Shown: piece by piece, positions 43,926 to 53,032 of the stretch
How positions within the stretch are numbered: position 1 is the first letter of the stretch
Layout of the letters: each line of letters starts with the position of its first letter
NCBI RefSeq assembly: GCF_019710745.1
Contig: NZ_JAHKJW010000005.1
Span: forward strand, 105,480 to 169,479
Direction: 5' to 3'
DNA from: Streptomyces beigongshangae
Lineage (GTDB): Bacteria; Actinomycetota; Actinomycetes; Streptomycetales; Streptomycetaceae
DNA length: 64,000 nucleotides
Notes under the pieces: generated by a model
Told to the model about the DNA's origin: nothing
Seen by the model: only the letters and a program-made list of their open reading frames with translations
Database searches by the model: none
Program-made: the position numbers and the translations under genes

Positions 43926-43953
43926 TTCCCTTAGGCCGCTCGGGCAACCCACC
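43867..43953 (-). tRNA. tRNA-Ser(TGA)
   Basis: An 87-nt class II tRNA. The acceptor GGTGGGT pairs with ACCCACC. The anticodon stem ACGGT/ACCGT closes the loop CTTGAAA (anticodon TGA). It has a long variable arm, and the T arm contains GGTTCAAATCC. It is the integration target of the AICE. Confidence 0.97.
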
Positions 43954-44422
43954 TGGGCCCGTCCCGCCTGGGACGAAGCGGGTACAGACTACCGGCCCCG
44001 GCCCCCGTCTCGGGATGACGGTCCACGGGTGGACCCCGGCGCCCGTCCCGATACCACTCTCCGGACTCGTCCACGTGCCGTCGCAGGACACAACGGCGTC
44101 GGACACACGGGGCGATCCACACGTACGGAGTGCCGGTGATCCGAGCGTCATCACACGTACGGGTGAGCGTTGGATTCGGTGGCCGGGGTACGGAGCCCTC
44201 TCCTGAAGCACTGCCGAGAACCGGGGCCGACGTCGGCCGGAAGCCGGAAAAAGCCTGCTGACAAAGGCTTGCGCGAAAGGAAGTGGCGACATGGAGGGCG
44301 TTTCCGATCACCTTCGATCAGCGGCGTGCGCGTGTCTACACCGGCCTAAACGCCCTTATTGCCCAGAATGTTGCCCACTGCCCCAGTTGAAACTATGAAG
44401 TTTCGTTGCCGAGGAGCATGAC
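43954..44422. other. Intergenic region right of the AICE
   Basis: About 470 bp from the tRNA-Ser 5' end to the next gene. It holds the tRNA promoter region (minus strand) and an AT-richer patch at about 44370-44405 just before the plus-strand gene. I see no supported gene here. Confidence 0.5.
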
Positions 44423-45769
44423 ATGCAGATGCGCAGGTGGCTCCCAGACCAGACCACCCGTATCGGCCGGCACGACTGGCCGGACGAGGGGGACAACGGA
44501 ACGCACATGCGGCTGCAGGCCGGCTCCGTTGTGGTACTCGACCGGCAGGCGTGGCGAATCCTGGAGATCGACGGCTACCCGAACGACCGGTGGCCGGACT
44601 CCTACGAGAAGGCCTGGCGCGACCACGTGGAACTGTGGTGGCACGCCAACGAACTGCGACGGGCCAACAACCAGACGGCCAAACCGGCCCCCGAGCGGGC
44701 CGAGTTCTACAAGCGTCCGGTGGTGCTGGTGCTGCGCAACGAGAACCTGCCCCGCTCCACACCGAAGCACTGGTGCGCTCCCGCCAGCCACGACTGGCGG
44801 GTCCTCCCCGAGCACTATGCCGTCTGCCACGCCTGCGGCGAGCTGCCGCCGTGCCGTCACGGGGAGTACCGCTGGGAGGGCGGCCCCCGCTGGCCCGAGC
44901 AGAACGGTGGCATCCCCCTCATGGTGCCGGAGGACTGCTGCATGGGGTGCGCCGAGCCGATCAAACCGCGGGTGCGGACCGTGCGCTTCCCGGGCCCGAA
45001 CCTCTGGTACCCGGACCTGGGGGAGGACACCGCCGTCTTCCACGCCCGCACCTCCTGCAGCGACCAGGTCGACTGCTACCGCATGCAGTGGCAGACCGAG
45101 TACAGCCCGCGTCCCTCCGCGCCCTCCCCCGTGTCCTCCTCGGCTTCCGAGTTCCCGGGCTTCGAGCACTTCGTCCTCCCCCGCACACGGCACGCGCAGG
45201 ACATGCTCACGCAGGTCCGGCGGGTGGGCCAGGATCCCCGTACCGCGTCGTCCGCGTCGTCTGCGTCGTCCATGCCGTCCGTGCCGTCCGTGCCGTCGCG
45301 GCCGGGGCAGGAGGAATGCGCCTCCACGACCGGTGACCTCAGTGTCCTGCGCACCTCCTTCGACAGGCACCGGGGGGAGCCGGAGTCCGGTACGCCGGCA
45401 GCCGGCCCGCCGTCGGCGCCGACGGCGGTCGTGCTCGAACCGGCGCCCCGGCCGGCGTCCGCGACCTCCGGCGCACCCGCGGCGGAGCCGATGGCGCCGG
45501 AGGCACCGGGGCCTCCCGCCTCCACGGCCGAGGCGCCCGCGCCCACCGCCCCGCCCGCAGCCCCACCCAATGGCCTGCCCACTGCCTCGTCCTACGCCGA
45601 GAGCGTCGGACCGGTCCTCCGGTCCGCGCAGGAACTCGGCCTGGTCCTGGCGGAGCGCCCGGCCTTCCACAACGCGGAGCAGGCGGCCCGGGTGATCGAG
45701 GAACTCACCGCCGCGGTCCGCAACATCGCTCTCTGCCTGAACAGTCCGGCCGCCCGCGAACGCTCCTGA
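44423..45769 (+). CDS. Unknown protein with Cys/His motifs
   Basis: A 448-residue soluble protein, just outside the AICE. The N-terminal ~210 residues look folded: SVVVLDRQAWRILEIDGYP, RPVVLVLRNENLP, and Cys-rich segments (AVCHACGELPPCRHG and DCCMGCAEPIKP) that could bind zinc. Residues ~225-400 are Pro/Ser/Ala-rich and likely disordered, including SSASSASSMPSVPSVPS. A short helical end follows (ARVIEELTAAVRNIALCL). GAGGAG lies six bases before the ATG. I do not recognise the family; it may be a nucleoid or DNA-repair accessory, but nothing in the sequence proves that. Confidence 0.7.
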   Translation: MQMRRWLPDQTTRIGRHDWPDEGDNGTHMRLQAGSVVVLDRQAWRILEIDGYPNDRWPDSYEKAWRDHVELWWHANELRRANNQTAKPAPERAEFYKRPVVLVLRNENLPRSTPKHWCAPASHDWRVLPEHYAVCHACGELPPCRHGEYRWEGGPRWPEQNGGIPLMVPEDCCMGCAEPIKPRVRTVRFPGPNLWYPDLGEDTAVFHARTSCSDQVDCYRMQWQTEYSPRPSAPSPVSSSASEFPGFEHFVLPRTRHAQDMLTQVRRVGQDPRTASSASSASSMPSVPSVPSRPGQEECASTTGDLSVLRTSFDRHRGEPESGTPAAGPPSAPTAVVLEPAPRPASATSGAPAAEPMAPEAPGPPASTAEAPAPTAPPAAPPNGLPTASSYAESVGPVLRSAQELGLVLAERPAFHNAEQAARVIEELTAAVRNIALCLNSPAARERS

Positions 45770-45921
45770 AACCCTGGTGATCACGTGCGGGGTGCACCAC
45801 CGTCACCACGGGTGCCGCGGTCACCGCAGGACGGCTCCGCACCGCACCGCCCACCCACGCCGCCGAAAGGCCGGAGCGGAGGGACGGAGACGGGGACGGG
45901 GACGGGGACGGGGACAGTGGA

Positions 45922-47538
45922 TCAGCTGTCGCCCTCGCGCTGGCCCAGGGTGACCTCGGCCGTCCGCTGCTTGCCGTCGCGGGTGTACGTGAGCTTGACG
46001 GTGTCGCCGGGCTGGTGGGTCCAGATCTCGCCGATGAGGGTGGGTCCGCTGTCGATCACACGGTCGTCGAGCTTGGTGATGACGTCGCCGGGCTTGAGGC
46101 CGCCCTTGTCGGCGGGTCCGTTCGGCGTGACCGCCTCGGAGCCGCTCGCGCCCTCTTCGCTGATCTTCGCGCCGCCCGTGCCCTCCTCCAGGGAGACGGA
46201 GGCTCCGATGACCGGGTAGACGGGTTCGCCGGTCTTGATGAGCTGCTGAGCGACGATCTTCGCCTGGTTGATCGGGATCGCGAAGCCCAGGCCGATGGAG
46301 CCGGACTGGCTCGTACCGCCCAGCCCGCCGCCCGTGGACTGGATCGCCGAGTTGATACCGATCACCGCACCCTTGGCGTCCAGCAGCGGGCCGCCGGAGT
46401 TGCCCGGGTTGATCGAGGCGTCGGTCTGCAGGGCGCTCATGTACGAGGCCTTGCTGCTCGAACTGCCGTCGCTGGACGCCACCGGACGGTTCTTGGCGCT
46501 GATGATGCCCGTGGTCACCGTGTTCGAGAGCCCGAACGGGGCACCGATCGCAATGGTCGAGTCGCCGACCGCGATCTTGTCCGAGTTGCCGAGCGGCAGC
46601 GGCTTGAGGTCGGCCGGCGCGCTCTTGAGCTTGATCACCGCGACGTCGTAGCCCTGGGCGTTGCCGACCACTTCGGCGTCGTACTTCTTGCCGTTCGAGA
46701 ACGTGGCCGACAGCTTTCCGCTCTCGACCGCCTCGGCCACCACATGGTTGTTGGTGAGGATGTGGCCCTGCTTGTCGAAGACGAAGCCGGTACCGGTGCC
46801 GCCCTCGCCGTTGCTGCCCTCCGCCTCGATGGTGACGGTGCTCGGCAGGGCCGTGGCGGCCACGCCCGCGGCCGTGCCCGCGTCGCGCTTGAGGTCGCCG
46901 CCGCTGTCGGACGCGGAGACCGTCGTCGAACCCGAGGAGTCGTTGCGGTCCGCCGCCCAGTAGCCGACGCCGCCGCCCACACCGCCCGCGACCAGCGCGG
47001 CCACCAGGACCCCGGCGATCAGACCGCCGCGCCCGCCGGACTTCGGCCCGGGCGCGGGCTGCCGGTACGAGGAGCCCCACACGTCCCCGGAACCGCCTTC
47101 GCCCCCGGACCCGTACGGTCCGGAACCGCCCTCGTTCCCTGCGCCGTACGGTCCGGAGCCTCCTTCACCCCCGGTCGCCGCGTACGCACCGGGAGCACCG
47201 CTGGTTCCGGCAGCCGCGTACACACCGGGAGCGGTCCCGCCGCCGCCTCCGTACGAAGGCGCGGCCGGCGGCGGAGGCGGCGGCCACGAGCCCGCCTCGG
47301 GAGCGGGGGCGGCACCCTGGGGAGCCTCGGGGTTCACCGGGGTCAACGTGGTCGTCGGCGTGTCTCCCTGGAAGGGACCCGGACCCTGCGGGTGGGCCGT
47401 GCCCTGATGGGGACCCGCCGGGCCGGCCCCCGGTGCGGCCGCCTGTTCCGGAGGCACGGAAGCAGCGGGAGTGTCCACCGGCACGGGAGGTGCAGACGGG
47501 GCCGGGGGTACTGCAGTGCCCTCGTTCTCGGTGCTCAC
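45922..47538 (-). CDS. HtrA/DegP-type serine protease with PDZ domain
   Basis: A 538-residue protease. A disordered Pro/Gly-rich cytoplasmic N terminus (about 170 residues, with GGEGGSGPYG repeats) precedes one membrane segment (GLIAGVLVAALVAGGVGGGV). The trypsin-like domain has His in ILTNNHVV, Asp in GYDVAVIKL and Ser in NPGNSGGPL. A PDZ domain occupies about residues 430-530 (GPADKGGLKPGDVI, with the final VKLTYTRDGK strand). It is an envelope quality-control protease facing outside. The ATG is followed by an acidic/Pro-rich stretch. Confidence 0.94.
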   Translation of the reverse strand: MSTENEGTAVPPAPSAPPVPVDTPAASVPPEQAAAPGAGPAGPHQGTAHPQGPGPFQGDTPTTTLTPVNPEAPQGAAPAPEAGSWPPPPPPAAPSYGGGGGTAPGVYAAAGTSGAPGAYAATGGEGGSGPYGAGNEGGSGPYGSGGEGGSGDVWGSSYRQPAPGPKSGGRGGLIAGVLVAALVAGGVGGGVGYWAADRNDSSGSTTVSASDSGGDLKRDAGTAAGVAATALPSTVTIEAEGSNGEGGTGTGFVFDKQGHILTNNHVVAEAVESGKLSATFSNGKKYDAEVVGNAQGYDVAVIKLKSAPADLKPLPLGNSDKIAVGDSTIAIGAPFGLSNTVTTGIISAKNRPVASSDGSSSSKASYMSALQTDASINPGNSGGPLLDAKGAVIGINSAIQSTGGGLGGTSQSGSIGLGFAIPINQAKIVAQQLIKTGEPVYPVIGASVSLEEGTGGAKISEEGASGSEAVTPNGPADKGGLKPGDVITKLDDRVIDSGPTLIGEIWTHQPGDTVKLTYTRDGKQRTAEVTLGQREGDS

Positions 47539-47816
47539 AGCTCTTCCTCTCGATCCACGACTGTTCAGTAAGTTCGCATCCAGTCACATTCGATCGCGTC
47601 TATTCAAGACTGCACTCACGCGTGTGCGGATCCGGCACGATTCAGTTGTGCAGGTGCTTTTGTATGCCGTCAGCTTTTCCCACGGGACGTCAGGGCGCCA
47701 TAAGCGGCACCTGTGACTCCACGGTCTTTGCTTATATAGGACAGGTCGGACGAAAGGACTGTGTGTTCCGCGGCGTCGACCGTACGCGTACCCACGTGCG
47801 GTGACACCATGACGCG
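47539..47816. promoter_or_regulatory. Divergent promoter region htrA / GDPD
   Basis: About 280 bp between divergent genes, noticeably AT-richer at about 47570-47740 than its surroundings. It must hold both promoters. I see no clear palindromic operator. Confidence 0.45.
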
Positions 47817-48629
47817 GTGACCCACGCACGACAGCACCCGCCTCAGGTCGTCGCCCACCGCGGGGCCTCCGAAGAGGCCCCCGAGCACACCCTGGCCGCG
47901 TACGAGAAGGCGATCGAGGACGGGGCCGACGCCCTGGAGTGCGATGTACGGCTGACCGCGGACGGGCATCTCGTCTGCGTCCACGACCGTCGCGTCAACC
48001 GCACCTCGAACGGCCGCGGCGCCGTCTCGGCCCTGGAGCTCGCGGATCTCGCCGCCCTGGACTTCGGCTCCTGGAAGAACCGCGACGAAGCGCCCGACTG
48101 GGAACAGCAGCGACCCCCCTCCTGGGAGCAGCAGTCCGTCCTCACACTGGAGCGCCTGCTCGAACTCGTGGTCGACGCCGGCCGCCCCGTACGGCTGGCC
48201 GTCGAGACGAAGCACCCGACCCGCTGGGCGGGCCAGGTCGAGGAGCGCCTGCTCGCCCTCCTCAAGCGCTTCGGCCTCGACGCGCCGCCCTCACCCGAGG
48301 AGTCGCCCGTACGCGTCATGAGTTTCTCGGCGCGCTCCCTGCAGCGCGTCCGCGCCGCGTCCCCGACGCTGCCGACGGTCTACCTGCTGCAGTTCGTCTC
48401 CCCGCGGCTGCGCGACGGACGACTGCCCCCGGGTGTGCGCATCGCCGGCCCCTCCTTGCGGATCGCACGCAGTCAACCGGCGTACATCGAGCGCCTGAAG
48501 GGCGCCGGTCACCAGGTCCACGTGTGGACGGTGAACGAGTCCCGGGACGTCGACCTGTGCGTCGGACTGGGCGTCGACGCCATCATCACCAACCGCCCGC
48601 GCGCGGTGCTGCACCAGCTGGGCCGCTGA
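47817..48629 (+). CDS. Glycerophosphodiester phosphodiesterase
   Basis: A 270-residue cytosolic GDPD. Motifs are VAHRGASEEAPEHTLAAYEKAI (catalytic His-Arg and Glu), ALECDVRLTADGHLVCVHDRRVNRT (metal Glu/Asp and second His), VETKHP, and the C-terminal VWTVNESRD and IITNRPRAVL. It hydrolyses glycerophosphodiesters to glycerol-3-phosphate and an alcohol. The start is probably the GTG at 47817, because an ATG eleven bases upstream opens a four-codon frame that ends over this GTG. Confidence 0.93.
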   Translation: MTHARQHPPQVVAHRGASEEAPEHTLAAYEKAIEDGADALECDVRLTADGHLVCVHDRRVNRTSNGRGAVSALELADLAALDFGSWKNRDEAPDWEQQRPPSWEQQSVLTLERLLELVVDAGRPVRLAVETKHPTRWAGQVEERLLALLKRFGLDAPPSPEESPVRVMSFSARSLQRVRAASPTLPTVYLLQFVSPRLRDGRLPPGVRIAGPSLRIARSQPAYIERLKGAGHQVHVWTVNESRDVDLCVGLGVDAIITNRPRAVLHQLGR

Positions 48630-48647
48630 CACCTCCGCCGCCCGGAT

Positions 48648-48681
48648 CCCGCAGGTCCCGCAGATCCCGCAGATCCCGCAC
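48648..48681. repeat. 9-bp tandem ATCCCGCAG repeats
   Basis: Four near-copies of a 9-bp unit (TCCCGCAGA/G) in the gap after the GDPD gene. The gap (48630-48839) otherwise shows only a short CCCGCGGGCGG symmetry near 48709. Confidence 0.6.
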
Positions 48682-48839
48682 CAATCGCACCCACCGCGCC
48701 CACCGCCCGCGGGCGGTTCACAGAGGGTTCACGGAGAGCCCACACACCGCCCACACGAGGTCCCTTTCAGGCCATACCACCACTTTCGAGCCGCTCGACT
48801 ACAGGGAGTGCTCCGGCGCGTTCGGTCCGTATTCGATCG

Positions 48840-49484
48840 TTGCGAATGCGTCACCGCCCGCGCAACGGCCGGTTTCCGGCCCAGTCCGGGAGGGCATCCA
48901 CACCGTGGCGTGGGGCGAAGGAGGTCTCGGGGGTGGCGTTGGTGGTGGCACAGGAAGTGCCCGCGTCGTCGAGCATGGCCGTACCCCATGGCCCTGCGGG
49001 CGTGGGCGAGGCGCGACACCGGATGCGAGATCAACTACGCACCGGAGGCGTTGCGGAAACGGTCATCGACGATGCCGTATTGATCCTTTCCGAACTATTG
49101 AGCAATGCCTGCCGGCACGGCAGGCCGCTGGGTGACGCGCCGGCCGGGGACGGGGACGTCCGGGCCGCCTGGCACGTCGAACCGACCGGCAGGCTGACCG
49201 TCGAGGTGACGGACGGCGGCGGTCCCACCCGTCCGGCTCCGGCCACCCCCTCGGTCACCGCCCACGGCGGCCGCGGACTGAACATCATCACGGCACTGGC
49301 CGACGACTGGGGGGTCAGGGACGACACCCGCGGCGAGGTCACGGTGTGGGCGGTCGTACACAAGGACGCGCGGCCCGTACGCCGTCGCAAGGACTTCGCC
49401 GCACGGGCCACGGCTCCGGCGGTGTCTGCGGTGTCTGCGGTGTCCGACCTGGGCTTCGCGGACGTCTTCGACGGCCTGGACTGA
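48840..49484 (+). CDS. RsbW-like ATP-binding regulatory protein
   Basis: A frame of up to 214 residues with a HATPase_c_2 domain of the SpoIIAB/RsbW group. DDAVLILSELLSNACRHG is the N box, TVEVTDGGGPTRP the G1 box, and AHGGRGLNIITALADDWG the G2 region. The start is uncertain: the first 40 residues or so are Arg-rich and may be non-coding, with GTG codons near 48930. Streptomyces has many such anti-sigma/phosphatase-network ATPases. Downstream residues show ATAPAVSAVSAVSDLG from a short repeat. Confidence 0.82.
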   Translation: MRMRHRPRNGRFPAQSGRASTPWRGAKEVSGVALVVAQEVPASSSMAVPHGPAGVGEARHRMRDQLRTGGVAETVIDDAVLILSELLSNACRHGRPLGDAPAGDGDVRAAWHVEPTGRLTVEVTDGGGPTRPAPATPSVTAHGGRGLNIITALADDWGVRDDTRGEVTVWAVVHKDARPVRRRKDFAARATAPAVSAVSAVSDLGFADVFDGLD

Positions 49485-49594
49485 AACGGGCCACGGCAGC
49501 GGGCCGAAGAACAGTCACAGGGTCCCATGGGGCCTCGTACGAGCGGCTAGGCTCGCGCCCGTACGAGTCGAGCCGTAACCGGGAGACATCCACG

Positions 49595-50584
49595 ATGGCC
49601 AAGAAGCGACCCCAGACGAAGGCCAAGCGGCCGCAGCCGAAGGATGGGGCCCGCGCCGCCGGCGCCGACGGACACGTGCCGGTGGTCGGGGCACGCGAGT
49701 CCTGCCCCTGCGGCAGCGGCCGCCGTTACAAGGCCTGTCACGGACGCGCCGCCGCGCACGCCGTGACCGAACTGGTGCAGCGCCCCTTCGAGGGCCTGCC
49801 GAACGAGGGCGACTGGATCGCGCTGCGGGAGCTGGTCCCCGCGGCCACCGTCGAGCTGCACCTCAAGGAGCCTCTCCCGGAGGACGTCCCGTCGGTCACG
49901 CTCGCGACGGTGCTGCCGATGGCCTGGCCGGCCCTGCGCCGCGAGGACGGCTCGGTCCTCATCGGCCTGCAGAACGACACGGCGTCCGGCGACATCAGCC
50001 GCGACCTGGCCGACACCCTCCAGCGTGCGCTCACGGCCGAGCCGGGCACTCCCGTGCAGGGCCGCCGCGCCCCGGGCGACGGGGTGCGGCTGCAGGACCT
50101 CCTCGACCCCGAAGGCGCGTTCGAGCCAGTTGTGCACTCGGGCTTCGAGTTCTGGGTCCCGGACGCGCAGAACGCGACCACGGAGGTGACCGCCTCCCTG
50201 GAGCGCGCCAACGCCGCCGCCATCCCGACGGTGAGGCTCGCCGGCGTGGACGCGGCGTACTGGTGCGAGACGCCCGACAAGAACCACCTGCGCTGGGTCA
50301 TGCCGCATCCCGAGGAGCAACTTCTGGACGCACTCGCGCGGCTGCACACGGCGGGCGGGTCGAGCCTCGGGGAGGGCACCCGCCTGGTGGGCTCCTTCCG
50401 CGCCCACGGCCTCACCGTGCCGGTGTGGGACCTGCCGACCGGTGTCACCGCGGAGGACGTCGAGAAGCCCGCGTCGGAGTTCGCCGAGCGGCTCTCCGCC
50501 GCGCTGGCCACGGACGCACCGCTCACCGCGGACGAGCGCCGGGCCCGCGGCGGCCTCACCAACCGTCAGGTCACCCTCAGCTGA
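49595..50584 (+). CDS. DUF5926 protein with N-terminal SEC-C motif
   Basis: A 329-residue protein. A Lys/Arg/Pro start (MAKKRPQTKAKRPQPK) leads to a SEC-C zinc motif (RESCPCGSGRRYKACHG, residues ~35-52), then a large DUF5926-type domain to the end (VRLAGVDAAYWCETPDKNHLRWVMPH). SEC-C motifs mediate zinc-dependent contacts, as in SecA. The domain function is unknown. Start ATG 49595 after CCGGGAGAC. Confidence 0.85.
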   Translation: MAKKRPQTKAKRPQPKDGARAAGADGHVPVVGARESCPCGSGRRYKACHGRAAAHAVTELVQRPFEGLPNEGDWIALRELVPAATVELHLKEPLPEDVPSVTLATVLPMAWPALRREDGSVLIGLQNDTASGDISRDLADTLQRALTAEPGTPVQGRRAPGDGVRLQDLLDPEGAFEPVVHSGFEFWVPDAQNATTEVTASLERANAAAIPTVRLAGVDAAYWCETPDKNHLRWVMPHPEEQLLDALARLHTAGGSSLGEGTRLVGSFRAHGLTVPVWDLPTGVTAEDVEKPASEFAERLSAALATDAPLTADERRARGGLTNRQVTLS

Positions 50585-50599
50585 CGCCCGGCGTCCACC

Positions 50600-50803
50600 C
50601 GGCTCCGGCTGACCGGTCGGTCAGCCGGAGGACGGGCGTAGGACAGGTGCACCATGCAGGTGACTCCTGTCACAACTCCCGCTCATGACAAGGGAATCGG
50701 TGTCTGAATAGCCGAGATCGAATTTGCGAACAGCCGATCTCTTGTTACCGTTCCAATAGCCCGGTTGCTGGTGCATCCCCCGTCGCCAGCAACCGGGTCT
50801 TTT
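50600..50803 (+). ncRNA. Possible small RNA with intrinsic terminator
   Basis: The gap 50585-50904 has no supported gene. A plus-strand hairpin with 12-bp arms CCCGGTTGCTGG and CCAGCAACCGGG (50760-50771, 50786-50797) is followed by TCTTTT, a classical intrinsic terminator. No coding gene reads into it except DUF5926 about 175 bp away. A second stem (GAGATCG/CGATCTC, 50714-50741) lies before it in AT-richer sequence. Together these suggest a short structured RNA; the 5' end is not determined. Confidence 0.4.
50760..50803 (+). terminator. Rho-independent terminator
   Basis: A perfect 12-bp stem, 14-base loop and T-rich tail on the plus strand. It could end DUF5926 read-through or a small RNA. 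Confidence 0.85.
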
Positions 50804-50904
50804 CATGCCCGGACGCATGAGCGCATATCCGCGCAGATGCGCGCCCGGATGCGGGGACGTCGTCGACGAGACGGTCAACGAAGCAGTCAACGAAAACGAA
50901 GCAG

Positions 50905-51711
50905 TCAACGCCCGTTCCGCGACGGCGAGTTGCTTCCCGAGCGCAGCAGCAGCGGCTTGCCGGCGCCTTCCGCGAACTCGGCGACCGCCGTGTGTTCAGA
51001 CGCCTTGCCGGCGGTGTTCTGCCGCGGCGTCTCGCACGCCCCGGGCTCGTCGTCGGCGCCCAGTGCGCAGTGCATCCGCACGGTGCGGCCGTCGGGCGCC
51101 ATGAGCGTCAGTACGGACGTGAGGGCGCCACCGGTCGCGTTGCGGTAATAGGTGCGTGCCCAGGTCTCCCGTCCCCGCGTCAGTACACACGTCTGCGCCT
51201 CGATGCCCACGGGGGAGGTGACCTCGGGACCGCAGCGGGCGGCGGTGGCAGGTGCCGCACCCGGCGCCGGAGGGCTTCCGGCCCCGGCGGGAGCCGGCCC
51301 TGCGGGGGCCGGCCCTGCGGGAGCCGGCCCTGCGGGGGCCGGGACGCCCTCTCCGCCGTCGTCGTGTCCTGCCTCCCGGCCGGAGACGGGCGCCCCCTCG
51401 GAGCCACGTCCCCCGGAGTCACGGCCACCGGCGGAGGCCCGGCGGCCCGCGTCGCGTACGGCGCCGTCGGAGGTGTGCCCGTAGGTGTGCCCGGGGGCGC
51501 TCCCGACCGTACGGGCGGAGGTGTTCACGTCCGTACGTACGGAGGTGCGCGCATCGGCGGGGGCGGAGGCAGGGGCGGGGGCCTCGTCCCAGACCGGCCC
51601 CGCGGAGGCCACGGCCAGCGGCAGCGCGGCCATGAGCACGAAGGTGCCCGTCAGGACCAGCGGGCGGATCTTTCGGGGGTCCAGGAGTCGTCCCCCGGAG
51701 TGGCGCAGCAT
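50905..51711 (-). CDS. Membrane-anchored or secreted Ala/Pro-rich protein
   Basis: A protein of about 268 residues. The N-terminal basic stretch (RHSGGRLLDPRKIR) precedes one hydrophobic segment (PLVLTGTFVLMAALPLAVAS). A disordered region follows (about residues 45-155) with four GPAPA-type repeats. The folded C-terminal ~100 residues contain Cys pairs (AARCGPEVTSPVGIEAQTC and MHCALGADDEPGAC), a small beta-sandwich-like extracytoplasmic domain. The start is tentative (ATG 51711), as no good ribosome site is seen. It is next to the degenerate Prim-Pol gene; function unknown. Confidence 0.75.
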   Translation of the reverse strand: MLRHSGGRLLDPRKIRPLVLTGTFVLMAALPLAVASAGPVWDEAPAPASAPADARTSVRTDVNTSARTVGSAPGHTYGHTSDGAVRDAGRRASAGGRDSGGRGSEGAPVSGREAGHDDGGEGVPAPAGPAPAGPAPAGPAPAGAGSPPAPGAAPATAARCGPEVTSPVGIEAQTCVLTRGRETWARTYYRNATGGALTSVLTLMAPDGRTVRMHCALGADDEPGACETPRQNTAGKASEHTAVAEFAEGAGKPLLLRSGSNSPSRNGR

Positions 51712-51767
51712 GAGAGGGACGATAACGAGCGAGGGCGGGCGCGCGGTTCGCCGCGCGCCCGAATCCC

Positions 51768-52433
51768 CTACAACTCGGGGGCGCTCACACCCGTACGAGT
51801 GAGCGCCTCCACGACGGCGTCCACCACGGCCTCCACGTCCGGCACCCAGGGGGCGGCCGAACCGGGCAGTGGAGCCCGCTCCCAGCGGATCCCGCCCTGG
51901 CCGGTCTCGGACGGGGGCAGGGCCACATAGCCGCCCTCGCCGTGGAAGCGCAGCGAACCAGGCACGTAGTCCTTCGCGTAGAGCAGCTCGCCCAGCTGCT
52001 CCAGGGAGTACGGCTTCACGAGCAGCGCCCAGCGCGTCGGGGACGCGATCACGGGACCGAGGCGCATCCCCATGCGGTCGAGCGCGGTCAGCGCACGCGC
52101 GGCGGCCGGAGCCGGCAGGCTCACCGCGCACGGGGCGCTTCCTCCGGTGGCGAGGATGATCGGCGCCGTCGGCCGGTTCGTCCACCACCAGCGCGCCATG
52201 CGTTCATCGGTGGTGGCCGCGAGCAGGCCGGGGTCGAAGGGGTGGGCACCCGGCACCGTGCACTCCGGGTCGGGGCACGCGCACCGGGCCCGCCCCTGCG
52301 GGTCCGGGGCCACGCCCGGGAGCACGGGCCACCGCCAGGCGGTCGCGAAGGTCAGGGCCGCGCTGAGCATCTCAGGCCTTCCGTCGTTTCGCCTGGACAG
52401 GAGTTTGCGTCGCCTTCCGAGGATCTCGCGCAT
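51768..52433 (-). CDS. Degenerate Prim-Pol-like protein
   Basis: A 221-residue homologue of bifunctional primase/polymerase N-terminal domains (LSAALTFATAWRWPVLPGVAP, CACPDPECTVPGAHPFD). The catalytic segments look lost: the acidic motif reads PCAVSLPAPAAA instead of VIDxD, and the SGGxH position reads ASPTRWALLV. CACPDPEC may bind metal. It is probably a non-catalytic descendant with a structural or regulatory role, conserved as part of the chromosome rather than the AICE. Confidence 0.78.
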   Translation of the reverse strand: MREILGRRRKLLSRRNDGRPEMLSAALTFATAWRWPVLPGVAPDPQGRARCACPDPECTVPGAHPFDPGLLAATTDERMARWWWTNRPTAPIILATGGSAPCAVSLPAPAAARALTALDRMGMRLGPVIASPTRWALLVKPYSLEQLGELLYAKDYVPGSLRFHGEGGYVALPPSETGQGGIRWERAPLPGSAAPWVPDVEAVVDAVVEALTRTGVSAPEL

Positions 52434-53032
52434 ATGCGCTCGTTCCTTTCCGTTGAACGCCGAGGAACCACATCACACCATGTGTCGATCACTTCACTGT
52501 GCGTACCTGGTGGCGCATCACACCTTCGTCCCGGGCAAGGACGCCCCGGACAAGGACAAGGGGAATCCCTGTGGGCCGAGCGCCGGCTGCGTCCGCGTCC
52601 ACACTGCGTCCGTTCCGAGCACGGGCATGGCGTGGGGTGGCGGCGCATGGCGTTTGCTGTCCCGCGTACTTCTTGCCGCCTCCGCCACGGGAGGATGGGG
52701 CACGGTCGTCGGTGGTTAAGACGCCCGGGTCCGTCGCCAGGTTCCGGGAGGATCCCAACCACACCTGGCCTTCACCGAGTACGTACCCACCACGACCGCT
52801 GTGACGCTCCGTCGAACAACGCCAGTCGACCGCAATATGCCGTGACTGGAGTCGGTTTTAAGCCAACTTTACCTTTCCATAGCGGCTCCACGGACACCGG
52901 GAAACCCGGCAGGACAATGCTGGACATCTCCTTACGAGTGCGTGTACATGTGGAGACACTGCTGCGACGCAGAATGACATGGGGGTTTGCGATGCTATCG
53001 AGCACTACGCACCGGTCGGAAAGCCGGACGCC
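52434..53032. other. Divergent intergenic region before the SpoIIE phosphatase gene
   Basis: About 600 bp between divergent genes. No convincing ORF. The right part (about 52830-52990) is AT-richer and probably contains the phosphatase promoter. Short repeats of GACAAGG occur near 52545. Confidence 0.5.

Noticed and set aside
47806..47817. Four-codon ATG ACG CGG TGA frame before the GDPD gene as a regulatory uORF
   Set aside because: No ribosome-binding site is visible and such short frames are frequent by chance.
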